Made by a program: the position numbers and the translations under genes | Shown: positions 9,330-16,769 of the stretch, one piece after another | Numbering within the stretch: position 1 is the first letter of the stretch | How the letters are laid out: every line of letters starts with the position of its first letter | From: Novosphingobium sp. MW5 | GTDB taxonomy: Bacteria; Pseudomonadota; Alphaproteobacteria; Sphingomonadales; Sphingomonadaceae | DNA: 64,000 nucleotides | Direction: 5' to 3' | Assembly: GCA_025938935.1 (NCBI GenBank) | Contig: JAPCWB010000001.1 | Coordinates: 3,569,001 to 3,633,000 of the forward strand | Notes under the pieces: model-generated | What the model saw: the letters and a program-made list of their open reading frames with translations, nothing else | What the model was told of the DNA's origin: nothing | Databases searched by the model: none

Positions 9330-9854
9330 ATGGCTGACAGGCCGCCACTGCTGCACCGCCCGGGCTCTGCCTTCGGCGCCGGAAACGGACTTCTGCGCGC
9401 CGAGCATTTCCAGATGGCCTGGGCCACCAACGACCTCGATCAGGCGCGCGCGCTGATGGCGGAGCGGCTCGGCATTCGCAACTGGACGCCGATTGGCGGA
9501 CCCAACCCGCACGGCGGCGAGACGCAGGTGCTGCTCGCCTGGCTGGGGACCATGATGTACGAACTGATCACGGCAAGCGGCCCCGGCTCTGGCATCATCA
9601 TGGACCGGCTGCCGGCGGGTGACGGCTTCGCGATGAAGCACCACCACCTCGGCTTCCTGATCGCGGACGAGGCCGAATGGCAGGCGCTGGAGGCCGAAAC
9701 CGAGCGTGCCGGATTTGCCATGCCGCACAAGAGCGTGAACGCCGGCTTCATCACCAGTTGCTTCGTCGATGTGCCCGAACTGGGGCACTACCTCGAATAT
9801 ATCATGCCAGAGGCGGCGGGGATCGACTTCTTCCAGAACGTAGCAAGGAATTAG
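9330..9854 (+). CDS. VOC (glyoxalase/extradiol-dioxygenase fold) family protein
   Basis: This 174-residue protein has two weakly similar halves typical of the vicinal-oxygen-chelate fold. Candidate metal ligands are the His of EHFQMAW near residue 30, the His cluster of MKHHHLGF near 105 and the Glu of GHYLEYI near 155. The start at 9330 follows GGGAGAGGA. Family members act as isomerases, epimerases, dioxygenases or lyases, so the reaction is open. It heads a plus-strand operon of eight genes up to 15621, divergent from the sulfotransferase/SDR operon. Confidence 0.8.
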   Translation: MADRPPLLHRPGSAFGAGNGLLRAEHFQMAWATNDLDQARALMAERLGIRNWTPIGGPNPHGGETQVLLAWLGTMMYELITASGPGSGIIMDRLPAGDGFAMKHHHLGFLIADEAEWQALEAETERAGFAMPHKSVNAGFITSCFVDVPELGHYLEYIMPEAAGIDFFQNVARN

Positions 9855-9858
9855 GGGC

Positions 9859-10659
9859 ATGGCCGCGACATTCGATTTCACCAGCAAGGTCGTGCTGGTC
9901 ACTGGCGGCGGTTCAGGCATTGGCCTCGCCACGGCGACCGAATTTGCGCGGGCCGGGGCCAAGGTGGCGATCGCCGGGCGCAAGATCGACCGGCTGGAAG
10001 CAGCCGCAGCAGAAATGCGCGAATCGACCCGCGCCGAGGTGTTCTGCCATGCCGCCGACGTTCGCGATCTCGAGCAGTGCCAGGCGCTGATTGAGGCCGT
10101 CGTCGGCCATTACAAACGGCTCGACGTGCTGGTGAACAACGCCGGAGGCGCGCGCCACGCGGCCTTGCGCAATGCCAGCCTTGAGACATGGCGGCAGGAC
10201 ATTGCGCTCAACCTCGACAGCGCGTTCTTCTGTTCGCAGGCCGCCTATCCGCACCTCAAGTCGGCGGCGGCAGAGACGGGTCACGCCGCCGTGGTCAACA
10301 TTTCCTCGCTCGCCGGCAATAACGGTACGATGGGCTGCGGGGCCTATTCGGCGGCCAAGGCCGGGCTGCAGATGCTGACCCGCGTCGCCGCTGCCGAATG
10401 GGGGCCGAAGGGCGTGCGGGTAAATGCGGTTGCCGCCGGGATGATCGCCACGCCGCTCGCCAAGGCCAATTGGGCAAAGGTCGGGTTCGACGCAACCAAG
10501 GCCTGCGCCGCCTTCCCGCTGCGCCGCCCCGGCGAGCCCGAGGAAGTCGCGCAAGCCGTGCTGTTCATGGCGTCTACCAGCGCCAGCTACATCACCGGCG
10601 AGACGCTGATCGTCGGCGGCGGACCGCAGATCAAGGGCATGATCGACACCGATGACTGA
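9859..10659 (+). CDS. Short-chain dehydrogenase/reductase
   Basis: A 266-residue classical SDR. TGGGSGIG near residue 15 binds the cofactor, NNAGG is the structural motif, and the active site is an S-x12-YxxxK arrangement ending in YSAAK. The C-terminal end (SASYITGETLIVGGG) is the standard substrate-loop end of the family. The start lies four bases after the VOC gene with an AAGGA site, so it is translated from the same mRNA. A dehydrogenase step on a hydroxylated ring or side chain is likely. Confidence 0.9.
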   Translation: MAATFDFTSKVVLVTGGGSGIGLATATEFARAGAKVAIAGRKIDRLEAAAAEMRESTRAEVFCHAADVRDLEQCQALIEAVVGHYKRLDVLVNNAGGARHAALRNASLETWRQDIALNLDSAFFCSQAAYPHLKSAAAETGHAAVVNISSLAGNNGTMGCGAYSAAKAGLQMLTRVAAAEWGPKGVRVNAVAAGMIATPLAKANWAKVGFDATKACAAFPLRRPGEPEEVAQAVLFMASTSASYITGETLIVGGGPQIKGMIDTDD

Positions 10660-10701
10660 TCCGCTCGCCCCTCCCCGCGCTTCGCCGGTAGCGAGGCGCA
10701 A

Positions 10702-11844
10702 TTGCAAGAAGCCGCCGCCAGCCTGATCGAAGGCTGGAGCGATTTCGGCGCGGGCGATTACCTGCGCGGGCTGGAGGTGCTGCTCCATTCGATGGACTAC
10801 GATCCGCGATGGAGCGAGGACGGGCGGCGGCGCGGCTGGATGGGGCTCGCCTCTGTCCTCGCCGCGCGTGGCCATGCCGTGCGCGCGATGGCGCAGACGC
10901 CGGGCTGGGACGCGCGACCCGTCACAGCGCCAATCATCATCACCGGTGTGCCGCGCACTGGCACCACCGCGCTGCACAAGCTGCTCGCCGTCGATCCGCA
11001 GTTTCAGGGCCTGCAAACCTGGATCACCGGCGCGCCGCAGCCCCGTCCGCCGCGCGACACCTGGGAGGCCAATCCGCGCTTCCAGCGTTCCGTCGCGGAA
11101 CTGGAAGCCCGCCACCAAGAAAAGCCCGCCGCACTCGCCGCCCATGCCATGGCGGCCGAGGAAGTCGACGAGTGCTGCCTGATCCTGCGGCAGGGCTTCG
11201 TCTCCAACCTCTTCACCTGCGGCTGGTCGGCGCAGAGCTATGACCTGTGGCGGCGAGAACAGAGCGAGGCGCATTGTTACGCCTATTTTGAACGCGTATT
11301 GCGGCTGGTCGGCAGCAATGAGCCGGATAAGCGCTGGCTGCTCAAGAACCCGGGCCATATCGAGAATCTGGACGCGCTGTTCGCGCAGTTCCCCGATGCC
11401 AAGGTCATCCAGACGCACCGCGATCCGGCCAAAGCGATCCCCTCGCTATGCGCGCTGCTGATCGGCAACCATGCGCTGTTCGAGGAGGGCCGGATCGAGG
11501 AACGCGCCTGGCAGATGGGGCTTGCCGAGACCGAGAAATGGGCGCGCGCCATTCGCCGCGCCGAGCCGGTGCGGCAGGCGCATGAAGGCCAGGTGCTCGA
11601 CGTGATCCACACCGACTTCCACCGCGATCCGATGGGCACGGTCGAGCAAATCTACGCTTTTACCGGGCTCGAACTGAGCGACGAAGTCCGCGCCGGAATG
11701 GCTCTGCGGATCGCGGAGAAGCCCGAACTTGCCCACGGTCCGCACCGCTATTCGCTCGAGGACTTCGGCCTGTCCGCCGGGCTCGTGCACGAGGTATTTG
11801 GCGATTACGTCGAACGCTTTGACCTGCTGGAGAAGCGCGCATGA
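10702..11844 (+). CDS. Sulfotransferase-family protein (5' end uncertain)
   Basis: The protein shares the layout of the copy at 8.0-9.1 kb: a P-loop (ITGVPRTGTTALHK) near residue 77, then LKNPGHIENL and QTHRDPAKAIPS. The only in-frame start is a weak TTG at 10702. An ATG at 10652, overlapping the stop of the SDR, opens another frame (MTDPLAPP...) that looks like a natural family N-terminus. One missing base in the C-rich stretch at 10661-10677 would fuse the two and give about 397 residues. The gene is therefore either TTG-started or frameshifted. It overlaps the next gene by four bases (ATGA). Confidence 0.8.
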   Translation: MQEAAASLIEGWSDFGAGDYLRGLEVLLHSMDYDPRWSEDGRRRGWMGLASVLAARGHAVRAMAQTPGWDARPVTAPIIITGVPRTGTTALHKLLAVDPQFQGLQTWITGAPQPRPPRDTWEANPRFQRSVAELEARHQEKPAALAAHAMAAEEVDECCLILRQGFVSNLFTCGWSAQSYDLWRREQSEAHCYAYFERVLRLVGSNEPDKRWLLKNPGHIENLDALFAQFPDAKVIQTHRDPAKAIPSLCALLIGNHALFEEGRIEERAWQMGLAETEKWARAIRRAEPVRQAHEGQVLDVIHTDFHRDPMGTVEQIYAFTGLELSDEVRAGMALRIAEKPELAHGPHRYSLEDFGLSAGLVHEVFGDYVERFDLLEKRA

Positions 11845-12839
11845 AGGCGGCGATCTATGCCGGCAAAGGCGGCCCTATCACCATCGAAGACGTTCCCGAT
11901 CCCGTCCCCGGCGCGGGCGAGGTCGTGATCAAGGTCCAGCGCTGCGGCGTCTGCGGCACCGATCTTTCGATGACCAGAGGCGACCTGTTCGACTTTCCCC
12001 CGGGCCAGTTCGGCCATGAATTCGCCGGGGAAATCGTCGCGCTGGGCAAGGGTGTGGACGGGCTGCGGCTAGGCCAGAAGATCAGCGTCAATCCCTCTGG
12101 CGCCTGCGGGCACTGCATTGGCTGCGCCGGACATAACCACGTGATGTGCCGTGAAGCGCCCAGCTATGCCGCGGGCTTCGCCGAATATGCCCGCCTACCC
12201 GTGAACCTCGCTGTACCCCTGCCCGATGCGCTTTCGCTGGCAGACGGCGCACTCATCGAGCCGCTGGCGGTCAGCCTTTACGGTGTCCGCCAGTCCGGCA
12301 TGAAACAGGGCGCGCGCGTGGTGGTGCTGGGCGGCGGCACCGTAGCGCTCTACGCGATCTACTGGGCGCGGGCGCTGGGCGCGTCGAGGATCGTCGCCCT
12401 CTCCCGCTCCGACCGCCGCCGCGACCTGTGCCTTGCCATGGGGGCCGATGCCTTTGTGTCCTTCGGTGCGGATGAAGTGGGCGAAGCGACTGAAGCCTTG
12501 GGCGGCCCGGCCGACATTGTCTTCGAATGCGTCGGCGCGGAAGGCATGATGATGAAGGCGATCCAGCATTCCAGCCTCTATGGCAAGGTCGTCAGCCTCG
12601 GCTTCTGCACCGGGCCCGACCCGCTGATCCCCGCGCTCGCCGCCTACAAATGCGCGACGATCCAGTTCCTCGTCGGCTACGGCATGGACGAATTCCTCAC
12701 CATCGCTGACCGGATGGACAGGGGCCACGTCGACCCCAAGGCGATCATTACCCGCGAGGTAGCGCTCTCCGCGCTGCCGGAAACGATGGCCATGCTGCGG
12801 GGCGTCAACAACGAAACCAAGGTACACGTGCTGTGCTAG
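11841..12839 (+). CDS. Zinc-dependent alcohol dehydrogenase (MDR family)
   Basis: The 332-residue protein has the two-domain layout of medium-chain dehydrogenases. The catalytic zinc site is C-G-V-C-G-T-D near residue 35 with GHEFAG near 55. The structural zinc site is formed by four Cys in CGHCIGCAGHNHVMC (C-x2-C-x2-C-x7-C) near 90-105. The NAD-binding glycines are VVLGGGTVALYA near 160. It would oxidise a secondary alcohol or polyol. It starts inside the stop codon of the preceding gene, so it is translationally coupled. Confidence 0.9.
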   Translation: MKAAIYAGKGGPITIEDVPDPVPGAGEVVIKVQRCGVCGTDLSMTRGDLFDFPPGQFGHEFAGEIVALGKGVDGLRLGQKISVNPSGACGHCIGCAGHNHVMCREAPSYAAGFAEYARLPVNLAVPLPDALSLADGALIEPLAVSLYGVRQSGMKQGARVVVLGGGTVALYAIYWARALGASRIVALSRSDRRRDLCLAMGADAFVSFGADEVGEATEALGGPADIVFECVGAEGMMMKAIQHSSLYGKVVSLGFCTGPDPLIPALAAYKCATIQFLVGYGMDEFLTIADRMDRGHVDPKAIITREVALSALPETMAMLRGVNNETKVHVLC

Positions 12840-12852
12840 AAAGTTGCAAGCG

Positions 12853-13251
12853 ATGAGCGAAGCCGAGGAAAAGGGCCTTGCCCTCTTCACCGAAATCTAT
12901 GGCCCGGAAATGGCCGAAGGCACCCGCGCCCTCTATGAAAAGGGCGAGGCTTTCGGCCACCTGCAATCGCGCTGGACGATGGAATGGTCGTTCGGCTCGG
13001 TCTGGACGCGCAAGGAAATGTCGCGCCCCATGCGCAGCGCCGCCGTGCTGGGAATGCTGATCGGGCAGGGGCAGCCGGAAGAGATCCGCTACCACACCCG
13101 CATGGGCCTGAAGAACGGCCTGACGCGCACGGAAATCGAGGAAATTTTCTACACCGCCATCCCCTATTGCGGCTTCCCCAAGGCGGCCACGGCCAAGCGG
13201 GCGATGCTGGAAGGCTTTGCCGATTACGACAGGCAAGAGAACGGCGAGTGA
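12853..13251 (+). CDS. Carboxymuconolactone decarboxylase (CMD) family protein
   Basis: A 132-residue all-helical protein with the CMD/AhpD pattern: RxAAVLGMLIGQGQPEEIRYH in the middle (the His at the family's usual position), then EIEEIFYTAIPYCGFPKA. It lacks the CxxC pair of AhpD peroxidases, so a decarboxylase or hydrolase role is more likely than a peroxidase one. I chose the ATG at 12853 over a TTG at 12844; the ribosome site is weak either way. It lies 13 bases after the alcohol dehydrogenase in the same operon. Confidence 0.82.
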   Translation: MSEAEEKGLALFTEIYGPEMAEGTRALYEKGEAFGHLQSRWTMEWSFGSVWTRKEMSRPMRSAAVLGMLIGQGQPEEIRYHTRMGLKNGLTRTEIEEIFYTAIPYCGFPKAATAKRAMLEGFADYDRQENGE

Positions 13252-13287
13252 TGGCCGTCATCAGACTTTGACATTACAGGACCAGAC

Positions 13288-13707
13288 ATGACCGACACGC
13301 CCAGCCCGCCCAAACGCCCGCGCCCCCGCCTCGATGCGATCAACCGTCCGTTCTGGACCGGCGGCGCCGAAGGCAAGCTCTACATCACGCACTGCGGGGA
13401 CTGCGGGCAATATACCCATCCGCCCAAGGAATTCTGCCGCCACTGCCAGAGCGAGAACGTTTCGCCGAAGGCCATGGTCGGCACCGGGACGGTGGATACC
13501 TATACGATCAACTACCAGCCGTGGATGCCCGGCCTGCCCGTGCCCTTCATCATCGCCCGCGTGCGGCTCGACGATGCGCCGGAGGTGATCCTGACCACCA
13601 ACGTGGTGAATTGCCCGGTCGATGCCATCGAATTCGACGATCCCGTGCGCGTCACCTTTGACGAACAGGACGGCATCTTCTTCCCCGTGTTCGAGAAGGT
13701 GGCCTGA
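13288..13707 (+). CDS. DUF35 / OB-fold zinc-ribbon protein, partner of the thiolase-like protein
   Basis: The 139-residue protein has a rubredoxin-like zinc ribbon with ligands C36, C39, C50 and C53 (HCGDCG...FCRHC), followed by an acyl-CoA-associated OB fold. In sterol side-chain degradation such proteins (for example the DUF35 part of ChsH2) bind thiolase-like partners (Ltp2) and form a retro-aldolase. The gene lies one base before the thiolase-like gene, which fits such a complex. The role here is inferred from the pair. Confidence 0.88.
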   Translation: MTDTPSPPKRPRPRLDAINRPFWTGGAEGKLYITHCGDCGQYTHPPKEFCRHCQSENVSPKAMVGTGTVDTYTINYQPWMPGLPVPFIIARVRLDDAPEVILTTNVVNCPVDAIEFDDPVRVTFDEQDGIFFPVFEKVA

Positions 13708-13708
13708 C

Positions 13709-14878
13709 ATGACCAAGCAAAGGGAAGCCTACATCTCGGGCGTGGGGCAAAGCGAAGTCGGGGTGCGCCTCACCCGGTCTCCCATGGGCCTGACCATGGA
13801 CGCGATCAAGCAGGCGCTGGACGATGCCGGCCTGACCATGGACCAGATCGACGGGGTTGCCTCCTACCCCGGCCGCATGGCCACGTTCCTGGGCTTTTCG
13901 CCGATCGGGGTGGACGAGGTGATCGAGACCTGCGGCATCAAGGCGCGCTGGCACATGGGCGGGGGCGAGATTCCCGCGCAGCTTTCCGCCATTGCCGCCG
14001 CTGTGGACGCCGTGAGGCTGGGCCATGCCCGCCACGTGATTTGCTTCCGCACGGTCTATGAAGCCGCGGCGATGAGCCGGCCGGAGGAATTCCCTCCGCT
14101 GCGCCGCGAATACGTTGACGGCCTGTCGCAATGGACCGCCCCCTATTTCGCCATCTCCGCCGCCTGCTGGGTCGGCCAGTTCGCCATGAGGCAGATGAAA
14201 CGCAATGGCATGACGCGCGAACAGCTTGCCCAGATCGCGCTCAACGCCAACCGCAATGCCCTGCTCAATCCCAACGCGCGGAACATCACCAAGAAGGAAC
14301 TGACGCTGGACGAGTACATGGAGGCGCGGATGATCTCTTCCCCGTTCTGCCTCTATGACTGCGACCGCTTTTCCGACTGTTCGACCGTGGTGATCGTCTC
14401 GGCCGGCGATGCGCTGGACGAGGTAAGCGCGAACCCCGTCCGGGTTGCCGCAACGGCAGGGTCGGTCCATCGCTATTCGTGGGACCAGCCAGACTACATG
14501 GCAAGCTATGCCACCGGTCCGGACCTCTGGGCCAAGACCGATTATAAGCCGAAGGACGTCGATACCGTCCAGTTCTATGACGGCTTCGCCTTCTTCCCGA
14601 TCTCATGGCTGGAAGCGCTGGGCTTTTGCGAGGTTGGCGAAGGTCATCACTTCGTCGAGGGCGGCACGCGTATCGCCATCGACGGCGAACTGCCGCTCAA
14701 TACCGGCGGCGGACAGCTGGGCGCGGGCCGCCTGCACGGCTTCGGCTTCGCGCATGAGGCCGTGACGCAGTTGCGCGGCAAGGCGGGAGCGCGGCAGATC
14801 CCCGGCGATCCCAAGGTTGCCATTGCCACCTCGGGCGGCGGACCGCTCGCCGCTGCCCTGCTGCTGGCGCGCGACTGA
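13709..14878 (+). CDS. Thiolase-fold protein lacking the nucleophilic Cys (probable retro-aldolase)
   Basis: The 389-residue protein has the thiolase fold, including the N-terminal GVGQSEVG and the C-terminal NTGGGQLGAGRLHGFG that corresponds to the NxxGGxxxxGHPxG end of SCP2 thiolases. At the place of the nucleophilic Cys it reads HMGGGEIPAQLSA (residues 82-93), so thiolytic chemistry is unlikely. Cys-less members paired with a DUF35 protein are known as aldolases in steroid side-chain breakdown (Ltp2 type). That role is my inference. The gene overlaps the following SDR by one base. Confidence 0.87.
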   Translation: MTKQREAYISGVGQSEVGVRLTRSPMGLTMDAIKQALDDAGLTMDQIDGVASYPGRMATFLGFSPIGVDEVIETCGIKARWHMGGGEIPAQLSAIAAAVDAVRLGHARHVICFRTVYEAAAMSRPEEFPPLRREYVDGLSQWTAPYFAISAACWVGQFAMRQMKRNGMTREQLAQIALNANRNALLNPNARNITKKELTLDEYMEARMISSPFCLYDCDRFSDCSTVVIVSAGDALDEVSANPVRVAATAGSVHRYSWDQPDYMASYATGPDLWAKTDYKPKDVDTVQFYDGFAFFPISWLEALGFCEVGEGHHFVEGGTRIAIDGELPLNTGGGQLGAGRLHGFGFAHEAVTQLRGKAGARQIPGDPKVAIATSGGGPLAAALLLARD

Positions 14879-15621
14879 TGGGCGCGCTGGCGGGCAAGCG
14901 CGCGGTCGTCACCGGCGCGGCACAGGGCATTGGCGCGGCAATAGCGTCTCGCTTCGTGGCCGAGGGGGCTTCGGTCATCCTCGCGGACATCGACGCAGCT
15001 GGAGTGGCGGCCCTAGCGGAGAGCCTCGGCCAGGTTGCCGTCACCTGCGACGTCTCGCAGGTCGCCGAGATCACCCGCCTGTTTGACCGCGTGAAGGCCG
15101 AATGGGGCGGGCTCGATATCCTCGTCAACAATGCCGGGATCACGCATGCGGCCGAACTCGATGACCTGACCGAGGAAGCCTATGACCGTGTCATGGGCAT
15201 CAACCTGAAGTCGATGGTCTTCGCCACCCAGGCCGCCGCGCGGCTGATGGAGCGCGGGGGATCGGTGATCAACATGAGCTCGGTCAATGCCGTACTCGCG
15301 ATCCCGACACAGATTCCCTACGTGATTTCCAAGGGCGGCATCGCCCAGCTGACGACCGTGACTTCGCTCAGCCTCGCACCACGCGGCATCCGGGTAAACG
15401 CCATCGGCCCGGGCACGATCCTGACCGAGATGGGCAAGGCCTTCCTCAACGACGAAGCTGCAGTCAAACGCGTGATGAGCCGCACCCCGCTGGGCCGCGC
15501 CGGAGAGCCGGAGGAAGTCGCCGATGTCGCGGTGTTCCTCGCCAGCGCGCAATCGAGCTATGTCACCGGCCAGACCATTTACTGCGACGGCGGCCGGCTG
15601 GGGCTGAATTACACGATGTGA
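14878..15621 (+). CDS. Short-chain dehydrogenase/reductase
   Basis: A 247-residue SDR, the last gene of the plus-strand operon. It shows TGAAQGIG near residue 12, NNAGITH near 88 and the active-site Tyr/Lys in YVISKGG. The C-terminal TGQTIYCDGG is typical. Its start codon overlaps the stop of the thiolase-like gene, so translation is coupled. Working next to a retro-aldolase, it could oxidise or reduce the hydroxy- or ketoacyl group before or after cleavage. The tRNA-Val gene lies ten bases downstream on the other strand. Confidence 0.9.
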   Translation: MGALAGKRAVVTGAAQGIGAAIASRFVAEGASVILADIDAAGVAALAESLGQVAVTCDVSQVAEITRLFDRVKAEWGGLDILVNNAGITHAAELDDLTEEAYDRVMGINLKSMVFATQAAARLMERGGSVINMSSVNAVLAIPTQIPYVISKGGIAQLTTVTSLSLAPRGIRVNAIGPGTILTEMGKAFLNDEAAVKRVMSRTPLGRAGEPEEVADVAVFLASAQSSYVTGQTIYCDGGRLGLNYTM

Positions 15622-15631
15622 GGAAAAAGCG

Positions 15632-15707
15632 TGGTGGGCGCTAACGGGCTCGAACCGCTGACCCTCTCGGTGTAAACGAGATGCTCTACCAACTGAGCTA
15701 AGCGCCC
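15632..15707 (-). tRNA. tRNA-Val (anticodon TAC)
   Basis: On the minus strand the 76 bases fold as a full cloverleaf. The 7-bp acceptor stem is GGGCGCT/AGCGCCC, the D arm GCTC...GAGC, the anticodon stem TCTCG/CGAGA with loop TTTACAC (anticodon TAC), and the T arm contains GGTTCGAGCCC (AGCGG TTCGAGC CCGTT). CCA is encoded (15632-15634). The 5' 43 bases plus five upstream bases recur at 36154-36201, showing that an element has integrated into this tRNA gene. Confidence 0.97.
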
Positions 15708-15712
15708 ACGCT
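15665..15712 (-). repeat. Attachment-site repeat, tRNA side (attL)
   Basis: A 48-bp sequence identical to 36154-36201. It covers the first 43 bases of tRNA-Val (acceptor 5' strand through the anticodon stem) and five upstream bases. Exact direct repeats ending in a tRNA gene are the usual mark of integration by a tyrosine recombinase. Confidence 0.9.
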
Positions 15713-15724
15713 CTGGGAAGCGCG

Positions 15725-15753
15725 CTATTGGGCGGTTTTTTGCGGTCCGTCAA
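15725..15753 (-). promoter_or_regulatory. Probable promoter of tRNA-Val
   Basis: On the minus strand a TTGACG -35 (15748-15753) is followed after 17 bases by CAATAG (-10, 15725-15730), 18 bases before the tRNA 5' end. In the repeat model this sequence belongs to the inserted island, so the element would supply the promoter for the tRNA it entered. Confidence 0.5.
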
Positions 15754-15806
15754 CCGGGTTCGTGCGGACAGGAGAGGGCCTGAAATGACCGGTTTTGACC
15801 CCGGAG

Positions 15807-15824
15807 TCCCGGAATAGTCCCGGA
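15807..15824 (+). repeat. TCCCGGA direct repeats near left island end
   Basis: Two TCCCGGA units with an 11-bp period (a third, CCCCGGA, lies just upstream at 15800-15806) are identical over 18 bp to 36075-36092 at the other end of the island. They may be arm-type integrase binding sites. In frame they also spell S-R-N-S-P-G, the same as the integrase tail at the right end, so they could instead be a leftover integrase 3' end. The rest of 15713-15870 holds only the tRNA promoter. Confidence 0.5.
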
Positions 15825-15870
15825 ATGAATCTGGCCGAGAGACAGGGCAATGGCGGCCAACTTGCGTGCA

Positions 15871-16347
15871 TCACCTGCAGGCGGGCTGAAGGCCCCCGCT
15901 GATCAGAACGCTCGACCTTGAAAGCAGTTTCCAGCCATCGCTCTCGCGGGTCCAGACCTGCTGAACCTTGAGGCGGCTAGGGCGGGTCTTGCCGTCGGGC
16001 AGGTTCTTGACCTGATCGACCGTCATCTTGACCAGCCCGTTGCGGCCGATGACTTCGCAGGCGGGCTGGACGAACTGGAGGTCGGCGAAGAAGGTCTTGC
16101 CGTCGAGGTCCGAGAGCAGGTTGGCCTTGGTCTGGGTGCCGCCGCTCGAGTGCATGTAGTCGATCCGGTCATGGATCAGGTGACGCAGGGCCTTGCCGTC
16201 GCCTGCCAGCATGGCGACGCGGAGCGCCTCGACAGCGGCTGCGAGACCGGCGGTCGGCGTTGGCTTCGCGGAAGCCGTGGCAGCGAGGCTTGTCGAAAGT
16301 GCGCCAACTCCCGGGCTGGCGAGCGCTGTGCGGCGGGAGAGTTCCAT
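15871..16347 (-). CDS. SnoaL-like / DUF4440 protein with signal peptide
   Basis: The 158-residue protein begins MELSRRTALASPG, a twin-arginine-like signal, and continues with a cone-shaped NTF2-like domain (for example VEALRVAMLAGDGKALRHL, then VQQVWTRESDGWKLLSRSS). SnoaL/DUF4440 proteins are small-molecule binding or isomerase folds; the reaction here is unknown. I chose ATG 16347, preceded by GAGAAG. It is the last gene of the MFS-glcDEF operon, and its start lies eight bases from the stop of the glcG-like gene. Confidence 0.75.
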   Translation of the reverse strand: MELSRRTALASPGVGALSTSLAATASAKPTPTAGLAAAVEALRVAMLAGDGKALRHLIHDRIDYMHSSGGTQTKANLLSDLDGKTFFADLQFVQPACEVIGRNGLVKMTVDQVKNLPDGKTRPSRLKVQQVWTRESDGWKLLSRSSVLISGGLQPACR

Positions 16348-16355
16348 CCTGCTTC

Positions 16356-16769
16356 TCAAAGTCCCGCTGCAGCGATTCCTGCCGCGGCGCAGGCTTCGTC
16401 GTTGTCTGAAGTGTCGCCGGTCACACCGACTGCGCCGACGAGTTCATCGCCTACCTTGATCAGCAGGCCACCGGCTGCCGGGATAATTTCTGCGCCCGTG
16501 AGGCTGGCGAGGCTGGCGACGAAAGTGGGACGTTCAGCCGCCATTTCACCAATGGTTCGCGAAGAGACGCCTAGGCCAAGCGCGCCCGATGCCTTTGCCA
16601 TGGCAATCTGGGGACGCAGGTTCGAAGCGCCGTCCTCGCGCTGCAGGACGATCAGGTGACCGCCGCGATCCAGAACAGCAACGCAGATCGGCTTGAGGCC
16701 CATTTCCCGACCCTTGGCAAGGGTAGCGGTCACAATGGTCTGGGCCTGGGCGAGGGTAAGTGTGGTCAT
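16356..16769 (-). CDS. GlcG/HbpS-type haem-binding family protein (DUF336)
   Basis: A 137-residue protein with the GlcG/HbpS pattern: LTLAQAQTIVTATLAKG, then VLDRGGHLIVLQREDGA and a Gly-rich end (PAAGGLLIKVGDELVGAVGV). GlcG belongs to the E. coli glycolate operon, but its role is not settled; the family can bind haem or cobalamin. The start overlaps the glcF stop by four bases, so it is coupled to the glycolate-oxidase genes. Confidence 0.85.
   Translation of the reverse strand: MTTLTLAQAQTIVTATLAKGREMGLKPICVAVLDRGGHLIVLQREDGASNLRPQIAMAKASGALGLGVSSRTIGEMAAERPTFVASLASLTGAEIIPAAGGLLIKVGDELVGAVGVTGDTSDNDEACAAAGIAAAGL

Noticed and set aside
15785..15870. Possible small gene carrying SRNSPG after the left attachment site
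   Set aside because: Too short, with no start or ribosome site; better explained as arm sites or an integrase remnant.
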